From Pseudomonas sp. Fl4BN1 (GTDB lineage: Bacteria; Pseudomonadota; Gammaproteobacteria; Pseudomonadales; Pseudomonadaceae), in NCBI RefSeq assembly GCF_009908285.1, contig NZ_JAAARM010000017.1:89486-153485 (forward strand): DNA of 64,000 nt, written 5' to 3'. Positions within the stretch are counted from its first letter, which is position 1; every line of letters begins with the position of its first letter. The notes below the pieces were generated by a model that ran no database searches, was not told the DNA's origin, and saw only the letters and a list, made by a program, of their open reading frames with translations. Shown here piece after piece: positions 44,301-53,903 of this stretch. The translations under genes were made by a program, and so were the position numbers.

Positions 44301-46912
44301 GTGGTGCGGGGTTGGTTATTAGTGCAGGGGGCGATGGGGCTGGGGCCAAGGGTGATATCCACGTCATTGGCAGTAGCCTAAAGGCTGAGAACACGGCCTT
44401 GATAGCCAAGAACGATATCGTGCTGCAAAGCGCTCAAGATCGTGCGCAATGGGACAATCAGAACAGCAACAGTAAAACAAGTGTTGGCGCTAGTTTTAAT
44501 ATTGGCGATCAAAATGGTTTCACTCTGGATCTTGGGGCGCAGATTGCGAAAGGCATGGGGACTGGGCATTCAGTTACTCAGGTCAATAGCACCATCGATA
44601 CTGGTTTACTGCTTCTGACCAGTGGCCAAGACACTACCTTGGCTGGGGCGCAAGTAAGAGCAGACACGATCAAGGCTGATATTGGCGGCAACTTAAATAT
44701 CACCTCCCGGCAAGATGAGGCCAGCCAGAAGAACCAGCAAAAGAGCGCTGGTGCAGGAGTCAGCCTCTGTATTCCACCTTTTTGCTACGGATCCACGGTC
44801 ACCGCCTCGGGAAATATCGCTGGCAGCAAGATGAACAGCGATTACAAGGCGGTAACAGACCAGACCGGGCTGTATGCGGGTAAAGGTGGATATGACATTC
44901 ATATAGGTGAGACCACCCAGTTGCAGGGGGCGGTCATCGCCAGCAATGCCAATGCTGAGCAGAACCGTTTGGATACGGGACGCCTGCTTGTTAGCGACAT
45001 CAAGAACAAGAGCGAAATCAAAAGCCAATCCGCGAGCCTGAGTGCTTCCTATACCAGTACCAAATGGGACAAGCCGGGTGGGCTGACCCCCGACGATCAA
45101 AGAAAATGGGCACATTCGGAGATAGGGGGTACTCTGCCGATCGCGCTCAAGGAGTCGGATCACAGTAGCACCCGCAGTGCGATCAGTGAGGGAACCATCA
45201 CTGTTCGCGACCCGGCTGGCGCCAATGACTTGGTGGGCTTGAATCGAGACACGGCCAATGCCAACCAACGCCTGGACCGCCCTGATGAGAGGGCCATGCA
45301 GGAGCGTATTGACCTTATCCAGAGTTCAGCGCAACTGGCGAGCAGCGTTATCAATACTGTTGCCAAGGCCAAAGCAGATGCGGCCAATAAGGCGAAGCGA
45401 GAAGCAGAGAAGTCCCAGAACCCTGAGCAGATAGCGGCAGCCAATGCCGCTCTTCAGGATGCTGCTAGTTGGAGTGTGGGTGGCGACAAGCGAATCATGG
45501 CTGATATTGCTTCTGGCTTGGTTGCGGCCGGATTGGGAGGTGCGGGAGGTTCGACGGCTGTTGGTGTTGTTGCCTACACGTCATCGGCTGACGTCTTCAA
45601 GAAAATCGGTGATTACGCAGATGCCCAACACAATAATCCCAAGGCGGACAGTGCTACCAAGGCTGCTTGGGCTGAGGGTGGTGCAGCGAGGGTTCTGTTG
45701 CATGCATTGGCTGGTGCAACTATAGGCTTGTCTAGCGGGAACGCTGGAAGTGGTGCATTAGGAGCAGGGGCATCGGCAGCTCTCATGCCAGCCATTGCTG
45801 AGGCGTTGAAGAGCAGTGGTATTGAGGAACATAACCAGGATGCCATTGCGACATTAATCACTACTGGCCTTGGAGCTACAGCGGGTTCTTCGGCAGGAGG
45901 CACCACAGGTGCGATTGTTGGTGGGGCGAATGCCGCCGGAGTGGATATCCATAACCGACAATTGCATGCCCTTGAAGTCAAGAAAATCAAAGCATTGGCT
46001 GTAGAGTTTGCAGAAGAAAACAATATTACTGTGGAAACTGCTGAAGCACGTCTTCTTGCTCAGGCGCAACAAAATGTTGATAAGACGTTTGCTGCTGAAC
46101 ACTCAATGTCCGATGCTTCTGCTCTTGAGTTTCTAAAAGTCCAGTCTCAGACATTTGTTGATGAGAGTGGGCGTTTAATGTTGATGTTTGCGCCGGGAAG
46201 TTTGACGGCGTATGAAGATTCAAGTATGTATTTGGATACTTGGAAGCAGTTCACCTCAGAGTACCAAACGATGCTAAGTGTGGCATCGAGAAAAAATCAA
46301 ACAGAAAAAGAAAAGGAGATTCTGTCAAACACGAAAGATACAGCAATTAGTGGCCTATGGAAGGGAGCTGGAAATCTACCATCTGATGCGGTCAATGGCT
46401 TGGTCGATACGTTTAAGCAGCTTTTTCATTTGGATGATGTTGGCAAAGAGATTGTTAAGGTACCTTTTAAGTACGATACTGAGACTGAGCGTGATGTTGC
46501 TAAAGGTACTCAGCAACTGATAGATAATACTTTGCAGATGATAGGGGTCGCATGGGCATCTATTAAATTGTCTCCTGTTGTAAAAGCTCACGATGCTGTA
46601 GAAACAACACGTTTATGGCGTGCGGTTGAGCCAGAAGAGCTTGCGGATATTCTGAAATATGGAGATTATAATATTCATCCGAACTCAACTTTTAAGAGGT
46701 TTGGTTTTGATGAGAAAAGTTTGGATGATTTTATTAAGGCTAATCCTGATAGGACTTATACTAAGACGTATATAGAAATCCCTAAGGACTTTTTGGACAA
46801 AGTGTATCGGCATGATGATCCAGGTGGAGCAGGCAAAGCAATTGGTATAGATGTTTATGAGTTTCCAGAGTTTTATGATTTGTTTAATAAGGTTAATTTG
46901 GTACCAAAATGA
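41340..46912 (+). CDS. cdiA: CdiA C-terminal portion, filament plus pretoxin and toxin domains (in the other frame)
   Basis: After the frameshift the protein resumes as DNTSSLITAAGDINVKAE and runs about 1857 residues to the stop at 46910-46912. It includes more haemagglutinin repeats, the hydrophobic Gly/Ala-rich pretoxin region around GAGGSTAVGVVAYTS and ALAGATIGLSSGNAGSGALGAG, then HNRQLHALEVKKIKALA. From about 46000 onward the DNA becomes clearly AT-richer, marking the exchangeable toxin end. There is no start for this half, so unless the frameshift is bypassed (or is a sequencing error) the toxin half is silent. The last about 100 residues are the toxin; the immunity gene overlaps by four bases. 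Confidence 0.85.
46603..46909 (+). other. CdiA toxin domain, ADP-ribosyltransferase-like appearance
   Basis: The last about 102 residues begin LWRAVEPEELADILKYGDY, then FKRFGFDEKSLDDFI, TYTKTYIEIPKDFLDKV and end DVYEFPEFYDLFNKVNLVPK. An initial (L/Y)-x-R-A-V-x-P-x-E-L, a K/R-x-F segment, a mid beta strand YIEIPKDFLDK and a final acidic strand are the order seen in small ART-like polymorphic toxins, where the first Arg binds NAD. I see no certain E-x-E, so the call is tentative. Base composition is much more AT-rich than the filament, consistent with horizontal exchange. Confidence 0.45.
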
Positions 46913-47232
46913 ATAGAGTAGGAGTAGGTGTTCCCTTTGTGATGGCAAAAGTCACATTCAGATCGCCATCTTGTGGCGGTCGGATATCTCTACCGGAGAG
47001 TGATGGGTATGCACCATATTTTCGGGCAGAAACTATGAGTGAAGAATTGGCTGTTCGGATGTATGGAGTTCCAAGTTTCGCAAAATTCGGTGTGCCGTAT
47101 ACTGTTAAGTTGGAGTTGACATATTATCCGCGTTTGAATTATGGGCAGCTGGGTGTTGGTGAGAGATTTTATTTGACTGAAGGGCCTAAGACTATTGCTG
47201 ATGGAGTTATAGAGTCTGGTGTGATTCATTGA
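46909..47232 (+). CDS. CdiI immunity protein resembling EF-Tu domain III
   Basis: The 107-residue protein starts with an ATGA overlap on the cdiA stop, the standard cdiA-cdiI coupling. Its sequence follows elongation factor Tu domain 3: an initial strand FVMAKVTFRSPSCGGRIS (EF-Tu FESEVYILSKDEGGRHT), GYAPYFRAET (GYRPQFYFRTTD), VKLELTYYPRLNYG (MVVTLIHPIAMDDG) and VGERFYLTEGPKTIADGVI (GLRFAIREGGRTVGAGVV). The GGR, GYxPxF and xRFxxxEGxxTxxxGV positions coincide in order and spacing. It lacks the GTPase domain and domain II. As an immunity protein it would bind the CdiA toxin; the likeness suggests it mimics EF-Tu, but this is inference. Confidence 0.75.
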   Translation: MNRVGVGVPFVMAKVTFRSPSCGGRISLPESDGYAPYFRAETMSEELAVRMYGVPSFAKFGVPYTVKLELTYYPRLNYGQLGVGERFYLTEGPKTIADGVIESGVIH

Positions 47233-47497
47233 GTCGTGTAGTAAGTGGTTTGTCATGAAGTATCTAGAGGCTGTATGTGGCAGCTTTCTAAGTCGGCTTG
47301 TATTTAGGGTGGATCTTGTTGGGGTAAATAAGTGCTGTTTGGTGTTATGAATTAAGTGGTGGAAAGTGTGTGTAGGGTTTGATTCGCATAGTCAGGAATT
47401 TTTGTAAAGGCGTTGAGCTTCTCCTGGTTTTTCTTGTTGTGGTTGTATTTGATTTTCTGTAGTGGAATAGATACCTGTAAAAGTCGCTCAGTGCTTT
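47233..47497. other. AT-rich gap after cdiI, nothing recognised
   Basis: No gene or clear signal is visible in these 265 bases, apart from AT-rich and G/T-rich composition typical of the spaces between immunity genes in this island. Confidence 0.4.
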
Positions 47498-47863
47498 TTG
47501 CTCAAGTCAGCACTTACCGAAAAGGGGCGGGTATACGCCATTCGCCCCAGCAACGAGGGTGTGATGAGGTGTTTTAATGTCTTCCTGGATGGCAATGAAT
47601 CAGATTTGGAAATGGGCTACAACCATGGAGAGCGATACATATATTTCTATATCATTCATGGTCGGCATGAGGTCAATTCCAAGGCTAAGAATTGGGCAGA
47701 TATGCCCGTGACGGTTAAGGCCGGCGAGGTTATCTACCTCAAGCAAGAAGTTGAAGTTGGCGTAATGATTGCTCGCAATAGCTTGAAGGTGTTAAGCGAT
47801 GTGGAGGGTCGTTATCTGGTCAAGGATGCAGTCTTGGGCACTATCGCCAAAGAGAGCAAGTAG
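47498..47863 (+). pseudogene. DUF2846-like protein, lacking its normal start and signal peptide
   Basis: The frame encodes about 121 residues: GRVYAIRPSNEGVMRCFNVFLDG, YIYFYIIHGRHEVNSKA, VTVKAGEVIYLKQEVEVG. This is the pattern of DUF2846 proteins (vYvyRp..., G.Y....v.pG.h, l.l.aGetyYl), which normally have an N-terminal signal or lipobox. Only a TTG start is available and no signal is present, so the 5' end is probably lost to recombination. A second, shorter copy of the same region (from about the word SKAxNWADMPV) lies at 54958-55109. Confidence 0.6.
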
Positions 47864-47899
47864 GCGATTGATCGATCGGTATTCGATCTACTGCGAGAG

Positions 47900-47929
47900 A
47901 AAAAGGGCGACCTCAAGCCGCCCTTTTTT
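47900..47929. terminator. Terminator hairpin, copy 1
   Basis: AAAAAGGGCG (47900-47909) pairs with CGCCCTTTTT (47919-47928) around a 9-base loop. It works in both directions between the rightward DUF2846-like frame and the leftward DUF6124 gene. A near copy is at 61770-61797, next to another DUF6124 fragment. Confidence 0.85.
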
Positions 47930-47931
47930 GC

Positions 47932-48213
47932 TTACTGGAGCACCTGCTCCTGCATTCGCTTTGTTGTCACATCCATCAAATCACACCCATCGCGCAGCAG
48001 AATGCTGCACACCAGCGACAGTTCCTGCAGCACCACTGCACCTTTGGGCGCTTCATCAGAAATCGCGAAGTTCTCCAGCAGCTGAGTCACGGCTCGAATG
48101 CGATACGCCGCTGCATCGTGCAGCACATCAATGGGGGCTTGGGTATCGATCAGCAGTGAGGGAATGTTGCAGTCGTGGCCGGTAATCGGCATGTATCGAT
48201 TCAGAGTCGTCAT
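47932..48213 (-). CDS. DUF6124 (formerly DUF3077) family small protein
   Basis: The 93-residue protein reads MTTLNRYMPITGHDCNIPSLLIDTQAP, then a helical AAYRIRAVTQLLENF and VVLQELSLVCSILLRDGCDL, the hallmarks of this small pseudomonad family of unknown function. AGGAG lies 8-9 bases upstream of the ATG at 48213. Two degraded copies occur at 60201-60481 and 61801-61906, both on the boundary of toxin cassettes, so this gene has been copied together with flanking CDI sequence. Confidence 0.8.
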   Translation of the reverse strand: MTTLNRYMPITGHDCNIPSLLIDTQAPIDVLHDAAAYRIRAVTQLLENFAISDEAPKGAVVLQELSLVCSILLRDGCDLMDVTTKRMQEQVLQ

Positions 48214-48531
48214 GGATCTTACTCCTATATCAATCTGAGCCATCACCTTCCGCCGCCAAGCAGAGTAAGGGTGACGGATTGCACAAGGTTGGCGGACCAG
48301 GGATATAGGACCTGGCACTCCCGAAGGAGTCCCTGCGCAACCCGCCATAACACGAGGATGCGGGCGCAAAAAAAGCGCCTGCAATCGTATTGGGGGCGCT
48401 GTTGCGCCTATATCTGTTTGGACCGCCAAGTCCAATCGCAGCATTTGCTACGAAGGCCGCAGGGTAACGTGGAGGACGAGTACTAGCAACTCACGAAGAG
48501 GATAAAAAACACTGGAAACATCTTGCTGACA
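48214..48531. other. Upstream region of DUF6124 gene and junction to cdiA copy
   Basis: These 318 bases hold the leftward promoter of the DUF6124 gene and several short inverted repeats (for instance around 48295-48330 and 48360-48420). I see no gene. Homology to the main cdiA (41992 onward) begins abruptly near 48532, marking a recombination joint. Confidence 0.45.
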
Positions 48532-51500
48532 GCTCAAGCAGTTCATGAGCTCGGACTACCTGCTGTCCAAGCTCGGCTACAACCCGGACCAAAGTGCCAA
48601 ACGCCTGGGGGACGGTTTTTACGAACAGAAACTGATCCAGCAAGCCATGGTGGCCCGCACCGGCCAGCGCTTTATCGACGGCCAGGCCAGCAACGAAACA
48701 CTCTTCAAGCACCTGATGGACAACGCCCTCCAGAGCAAGCAACCGCTTGACCTGTCGGTGGGCATCACCCTGACCGCCGAACAGATCGCCGCCCTGACCC
48801 ACGACATCGTCTGGCTGGAAAGCCATGAAGTGAATGGCGAACAGGTGCTGGTGCCGGTGCTGTACCTGGCGCACTCGAACAACCGATTGGCGCCCAACGG
48901 CTCCCTGATCGCGGGCAAGGACGTGAGCCTGATTGCCGGCAAGGATCTGAACAACGTTGGCACCTTGCGCGCAGCCAATGATCTGTCGGCGGTGGCAGGG
49001 GAGAACCTAGTCAATAGTGGGTTGGCGGAGGCGGGCAAGGGCTTGGACCTGCTGGCGGGCAACTACCTGGTCAACCGCGCCGGCGGCATCATCGCCGGGC
49101 GTGACGTAACCCTGACCACCAAAGAGGGGGACGTGATCAACGACCGCACCCTGACCACCCACCAGAGCAGCAGCGAAGACTACGTCCGCGAGCAGCGCCG
49201 CGACTTCCTCGACAGCGCCGCCCGCATCGAGGCCGGCAACAGCCTGAGCATCGACGCCGAACGGGACTTCGACAACAACGGCAGCGTGCTGCACAGCGGC
49301 GGCAACACCACCATCAAGGCCGGTCGCGACGTCACTCTCAATGCGGTCGAGCAAGTGGTCAGCAATGACCGTGGTATCGGCAACCTCGACCAGAGCAAAA
49401 CCCAGCACGGCGCCACCCTGGAGAGCGGCGGCAACCTGAGCATTGAGGCCGGAGGCAACGTCACCGCCGTCGCCAGCCAGATCGACGCCAAGGGCGACGT
49501 CTCGATGACCGCCAAGGACAACCTGACCCTGGCCTCGGCGGCGAACGAACAGCACTGGGCCAGCAAGACCGGCACCACCAAGAGCGAAGAGGATCGCGTC
49601 CACCAGCAAGCCACCACGGTGACGGCGGGCGGCGATGTGACGCTCAAGTCCGGCCAGGACATGACCCTGATTTCCAGCAAGGTCAAGGCTGGGGATGAAG
49701 CCTATCTGGTGGCCGGTGGCGAACTGAACCTGCTGGCGGAGCAGGACAGTGAGCATTCGCTGTATGACATGAAGAAGAAGGGGGGCTTTGGCAACCTGCA
49801 GACCCAGCGTGATGAAGTCACCCGCACCACCCATATCGGCAGCGAAATCACTGCCGGTGGCAACCTGACGCTCAAGAGCGATGGCGACCAGAAGTATCAG
49901 GTCGCCAAGTTGCAAAGCGGCAAGGACATCACCCTGGACAGCGGCGGCGCCATCACCTTCGAAGGGGTGAAGGACCTGCATCAGGAGAGTCACGAAAAGA
50001 CCAATAACAACTCCTTCTGGGTGTCTTCCAAAGGCAAGGGCAATACCGACGAAACCCTGCGCCAGACCCAGATGGTGGCGGCCGGCAACATCGTGATCAA
50101 AGCCGTTGATGGCCTGAAGATCGATGTGAGGCAGGTCAACCAGCAAACCGTCAGCCAGAGCATCGACGCCATGGTCAAGGCCGACCCGCAACTGGCTTGG
50201 CTCAAGGAAGCCGAGCAACGCGGTGATGTTGACTGGCGGGCGGTGAAGGAGATCCACGACTCCTACAAGTACAGCAATTCCGGGCTGGGGCCGGCTTCGC
50301 AGATCATCATTGCGATTGTGATGGCTGCAGTGGTTGGGCCTATGGCAATGGGAGCTATGGGGACCGCCACCGGCGGAGCAGTTGCTGCGGGGACCATGAG
50401 TTCGGGAACTGCTGGAGTGTTGGTGTCGAGTGCGGGAGCTATCGCTACAGGTGCGGCGACTAATGCAACCGTTAGCTTTATCAACAATGGCGGAAACCTG
50501 GGGGCCGTATTTAAGGATGTGACCTCTTCCAGCGCCATGAAAGGGTATGTGATCTCAGGTGTTACTGCGGGGCTTACATCTGGTTATTTCAATGAGTGGA
50601 CAGGCACTTACACCAACCCAGTAACGAATCAGGTTATTGGGCCGAACCTCAGCACTTGGACAGGTGTTGGGCAATTTGCTGCGAGCCAAACACTGCAGAG
50701 CGGCACTTCCATGCTGTTGAGCAAGGCTCTGGGGCAAGGTGGCAGTGCAAGTGATGCTCTGAAAAGTGCTTTGTTCAATACCTTGGCTGCGGCCAGTTTC
50801 AATGTCGTGGGAGATTACACCAAGGAGGTGTTTGACAATGGCTCTCTACCGAAAATTGCTATTCATGCAATGGTGGGGGGATTGTTGTCGCAAGCGACCG
50901 GTGGTGACTTCAAGACTGGGGCCTTGGCTGCGGGTGCCAACGAAGCGTTGGTTGGCCATTTGAATGGTTTGGTAAATGGCAATAAAGACCTGCTAATCAT
51001 GAGCTCACAAATTGTGGGTGTGCTAGCGGCGGCGGCTCAGAAGGATAGTGATACAGCCAAGATCGAGAAGGGGGCCTGGGTTGCGCAGAATGCTACTCAA
51101 TACAACTTCGTGGAGCATCTTCCCCCGGGCCTGACTCAGTATGGGCAAGCGGCGAGCACGCTCGCAGAAGATATGCGGAATCGGGGGGCTACTGCTGAGC
51201 AGATAAGTGAAGCTCTCGTGGATCAGGCCCGAGGGCTTGGTTTCGATGGTGTCCAACCTGCTACTGAATTCACCAAGGCTTGGGCTATGTTTATGGCCGG
51301 TGAACTCAGCGGCATCGGGCTGGCTGCGGCGTTAGGTAAGATCCTTTCGGGAGGTGCACGAGGGGGAGTCGCAGCGGGGCAGGCTTCAAAAGCAGCACTT
51401 CCTAGTTCACCTCAGCCAGCGACACTAATTAGTGATCTTGGGCCAAATTACAGAGTTATCACGCCTCGTGGTCCAGGTGCAGCAGAGGGCCCATTGCCCC

Positions 51501-51805
51501 CTGGATATACACCAGTATCTCGCTGGGTTTCCCCTGATGAGGTTCCTTATTGGATGCAAAATGGAGGGACGGCTATTCCCAATGGCGTTGGAGCTGGTGG
51601 ACGTGTTTACGTAACAACCCCAGGTGCGGCTCAGCCAGGCGGGACTGGTCCTATTCGTATAGACTTTGCTGTTCCAGAAAAGGCTATAAAGCAGGGCGGG
51701 AAGCCGGAGTGGGGGCAGATTTTTCAGCCAAATCAGAGTTCACCTATTTATAACGTTAAGATTAATGTGCCGGATAGCATAAAAATTCCAGGAGTGATGC
51801 CATGA
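48532..51805 (+). CDS. Second CdiA module, N-terminally truncated, with pretoxin and toxin domains
   Basis: The frame opens at an ATG at 48545 and encodes 1086 residues. DNA from about 48532 to 49030 is nearly identical to 41992-42490 of the first cdiA, then diverges while keeping the same repeat architecture. It has no signal or TPS domain, so it cannot be exported alone; it is a donor fragment for the main cdiA. The Gly/Ala-rich pretoxin region (AMGTATGGAVAAGTMSSGTAG) precedes a toxin: TPVSRWVSPDEVPYWMQNGG, RVYVTTPGAAQPGGTGPIRIDF and IYNVKINVPDSIKIPG. I cannot name the toxin family. The codons GCT-TCA-AAA-GCA at 51383-51394 resemble the AAKG junction starting the downstream cassettes. Confidence 0.8.
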
Positions 51806-52086
51806 GTTTTATTAATGTTGTTGAATATGGGATCGTTATTCGTCGGCAAGAATTGATGTCTAGATTTATAGATATTGATAGGTTGTCAGCACTGCTTGAG
51901 TTTGATGCGCCGCTTGATATAAATGCCGATGTGGTTTCCTTTGGGCCCTGCTTTGGAGGAGAGGCGGCGGATGAGCTTACTCGGCGCTTAGAAGTGCTGG
52001 GTTTGCAATACGTTGATGATTTTTTTGTGTTTTCTGGCGAATTTCCATTGTGGTGTAAATTTAAAGTGGGCATAAAATCTGATTAG
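51802..52086 (+). CDS. Immunity protein for the second CdiA toxin
   Basis: The 94-residue protein (MSFINVVEYGIVIRRQELMSRFIDIDRL...) starts with an ATGA overlap on the toxin stop, the classic cognate arrangement. It is acidic, with no membrane segment or recognised family. AT-rich composition matches the toxin end. The first orphan cassette junction begins at its final base. Confidence 0.75.
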   Translation: MSFINVVEYGIVIRRQELMSRFIDIDRLSALLEFDAPLDINADVVSFGPCFGGEAADELTRRLEVLGLQYVDDFFVFSGEFPLWCKFKVGIKSD

Positions 52087-52539
52087 CTGCAAAAGGAACT
52101 GCTAAGGAAGCAGAGGTATTGGTCAATGCTGAAAAATCTGCTTTGGATCGTATTGGGAGCAATGCGAAAGGGCCTGATCTGACGGGCAAGGCGCCGAATA
52201 CGGTGCTTGATTTGCAGAATGCAAAAGCAGGAGCAGATGATTGGGCTAAGCTAAGCGGCCAGCATCAGAGATGCCTCACAAGGTAAAGGTAAAGGTAATT
52301 TTAATATTGGTACTGGTACAAGAGAGCAAGCTGATGCTTTGGGAAAAGCATGGGTAGGAGATGGGTATAAGGTTGCTAGTGATGGGAAAACCTTAGTCAG
52401 TAGTGACGGTTTAAAGCAATATAGGCCACCAACTTACAAGCCCAATCAGGAGAAGGCTCAAGCTAACTTTGAGCAAAGACTCCCTGGTCAAGAATCAAAG
52501 AGATGGCAATCAAATGGCCATCTGAATATAACGGATTAG
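52086..52539 (+). pseudogene. Orphan CdiA-CT toxin cassette 1, frameshifted
   Basis: Starting in the codon phase GCT-GCA-AAA-GGA-ACT (AAKGT), the frame reads AKEAEVLVNAEKSALDRIGSNAKGPDLTGKAPNTV and stops near 52287. In another frame from about 52258 the toxin continues: GKGNFNIGTGTREQADALG and KAWVGDGYKVASDGKTLV, then YRPPTYKP and QSNGHLNITD. That C-terminal text is a widespread CdiA/RHS toxin end in Burkholderia and Pseudomonas whose activity I cannot state. One indel near 52258 breaks it. There is no start codon or secretion domain: it could only be used after recombining onto a cdiA. The Imm8-type gene follows 3 bases later. Confidence 0.75.
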
Positions 52540-52542
52540 ACT

Positions 52543-52899
52543 ATGAAGGCAGAATTAAAACGGCTTCATAGCCCAGACATTTACGATCTGGAAAATTACA
52601 AGCCGGAATCACCAACAAACTTTAGTTTTCTCCTTCAAGCGATGATTGGTCCAGTGGGTGAGGACGGGGAAGAGTCATTTGATATAGAAGTTTGTACTCC
52701 AAAATGGATTGAAGAAAATTGCGCGCAAGATGTGGTTCTTATTGGAAGTCATTATTTGATTGTTCGTGAATATAATTATAAAAAAATTAATGAATCTATA
52801 AGAAGGTTTTTACTGGGTTGTGCTGGTGAAAATTGGAAAGAAGTTGCAAGGGAAGTTTCACGGCTAGGACTTTGGGAGTTTGAGGGTTACGAGCCATAG
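52543..52899 (+). CDS. Imm8-family immunity protein
   Basis: The 118-residue protein reads MKAELKRLHSPDIYDLENYKP, FSFLLQAMIGPVGEDGEESFDIEVCTPKWI and a C-terminal WEFEGYEP, matching the Imm8 family of polymorphic-toxin immunity proteins. It lies three bases after orphan toxin 1, which is therefore its partner. The reading frame is intact although the toxin is broken, so the cell would keep protection against kin carrying the working toxin. A terminator follows at 52938. Confidence 0.82.
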   Translation: MKAELKRLHSPDIYDLENYKPESPTNFSFLLQAMIGPVGEDGEESFDIEVCTPKWIEENCAQDVVLIGSHYLIVREYNYKKINESIRRFLLGCAGENWKEVAREVSRLGLWEFEGYEP

Positions 52900-52937
52900 T
52901 GAACTGTAAAAAACGGATTAGGAACTGACACTTTTAA

Positions 52938-52960
52938 TATCCCCGGCAGTGCCGGGGATA
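52938..52960. terminator. Bidirectional terminator between imm8 and symE-like gene
   Basis: TATCCCCGGC-AGT-GCCGGGGATA is a perfect 10-bp inverted repeat with a 3-base loop, between convergent genes. Confidence 0.8.
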
Positions 52961-52964
52961 TCTA

Positions 52965-53186
52965 TCACTCTGCCGTAATCACCAACCTATTCTTACTAAT
53001 CTCAATTCTAATCTTCTGATTGACCTCAAATCCCGCTTGTTGCAGCCAGTGTCCATGCAGTCGAAGCCAGGGAACGAGGCAGTGTTGCGAATTTTCGGCA
53101 TCGCCCAGTGGCGGATAGAAATCAGCGGCGATGGTGGCGAAACGTTCAGTTTTGGGTAGGGCTGCCCTATGATCGGCCTTAGCCAT
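52965..53186 (-). CDS. SymE-like toxin protein
   Basis: The 73-residue protein contains RFATIAADFYPP and PWLRLHGHWLQQAGF followed by VNQKIRIEISKNRLVITAE, the core of the SymE family (AbrB-like fold; E. coli SymE is the SOS-induced RNA-cleaving/nucleoid-condensing toxin controlled by antisense RNA SymR). It reads opposite to all toxin cassettes. Its start is only 18 bases from the beginning of orphan cassette 2, so its promoter must overlap that cassette's 5' end. I see no LexA box or clear SymR promoter. Confidence 0.8.
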   Translation of the reverse strand: MAKADHRAALPKTERFATIAADFYPPLGDAENSQHCLVPWLRLHGHWLQQAGFEVNQKIRIEISKNRLVITAE

Positions 53187-53203
53187 GATTCAGCTCCTCT
53201 GTA

Positions 53204-53518
53204 GCTGCAAAAGGAACTACGGCAAAGGAAGGAACGTTTCCAGACGAGGTGTTTACTGGGAAGAAGCCGCATCAGACGACGCCTGGCACAAAGAGTACGA
53301 CACCAGAGAGGTATAACCCAGCGACTGGGAAGCTTGAAAAATCTGTGGTCGAGTACGATCAGTATGGTCGACAGGTTAAGAGAACGGATTATACGAATCA
53401 TGGATATGGAGACAAAGGAAAGCCTGCGGAATATCATTCCGATCCGCACACGCATACCTACGAATATGGTCCTGGCTATGGAGCCAATGGTAAAGAAACG
53501 AGGGTAAATCATGATTAA
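53204..53518 (+). pseudogene. Orphan CdiA-CT toxin cassette 2 (headless, frame intact)
   Basis: From GCT-GCA-AAA-GGA-ACT the frame runs uninterrupted: AAKGTTAKEGTFPDEVFTGKK, then RYNPATGKLEKSVVEYDQYGRQ, TDYTNHGYGDKG, EYHSDPHTHTYEYGPGYG and NGKETRVNHD. The YNPxTGxLxxSxxxYDxxGRQ...DYTNHG...PHxHxYEYG pattern recurs in RHS and CdiA toxin ends (similar to the Ntox24-type group, from memory); the His-rich part suggests a nuclease. It has no start codon or export domain, so it is silent unless fused to cdiA. Its immunity gene overlaps its end by 8 bases. Confidence 0.72.
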
Positions 53519-53834
53519 AGTTCTGCAGTTGAATGAGTTGCTTGTTGCTCACAATTGCTTGTACGCCATTAGTATTCAGTCGAATGAAGATGGGGGAGGC
53601 TACGATTTATCTCTATCAATCTCGGTCTCTGAAAAGGCAGGGACTGATGTGGTGCGTATCAGATTTATTGATATCAGTGATTTTACGTCCCGTGATATTG
53701 GCGGCGGATTGACTCAGCTGATGCATATGAGCGTGAGTAAGCTAGATTCGGGTTTTGACAGGATGCGTTATCAATTGATCGATCTAGAAGATAATAAGTT
53801 GTCATTTTACTTTTCATCATTTTCGGTTGATTAG
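53511..53834 (+). CDS. Immunity protein for orphan cassette 2
   Basis: The 107-residue acidic protein (MIKVLQLNELLVAHNCLYAISIQ...) begins inside the last codons of the toxin (ATG at 53511, toxin stop at 53516-53518). It is predicted soluble with alternating beta strands; I recognise no family. Overlap with the toxin identifies it as the partner. Confidence 0.7.
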   Translation: MIKVLQLNELLVAHNCLYAISIQSNEDGGGYDLSLSISVSEKAGTDVVRIRFIDISDFTSRDIGGGLTQLMHMSVSKLDSGFDRMRYQLIDLEDNKLSFYFSSFSVD

Positions 53835-53903
53835 ATGTCGGAAAAGGAGAGGCGGTACTTGAATGTTCTTCCGTTAAAATGTCGGATAATGTAAGGGGGG
53901 CTG

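Noticed and set aside
48214..48531. Structured RNA gene between DUF6124 and the second cdiA
   Set aside because: Several short inverted repeats exist, but no conserved RNA family, promoter plus terminator pair, or coherent fold could be recognised by eye.
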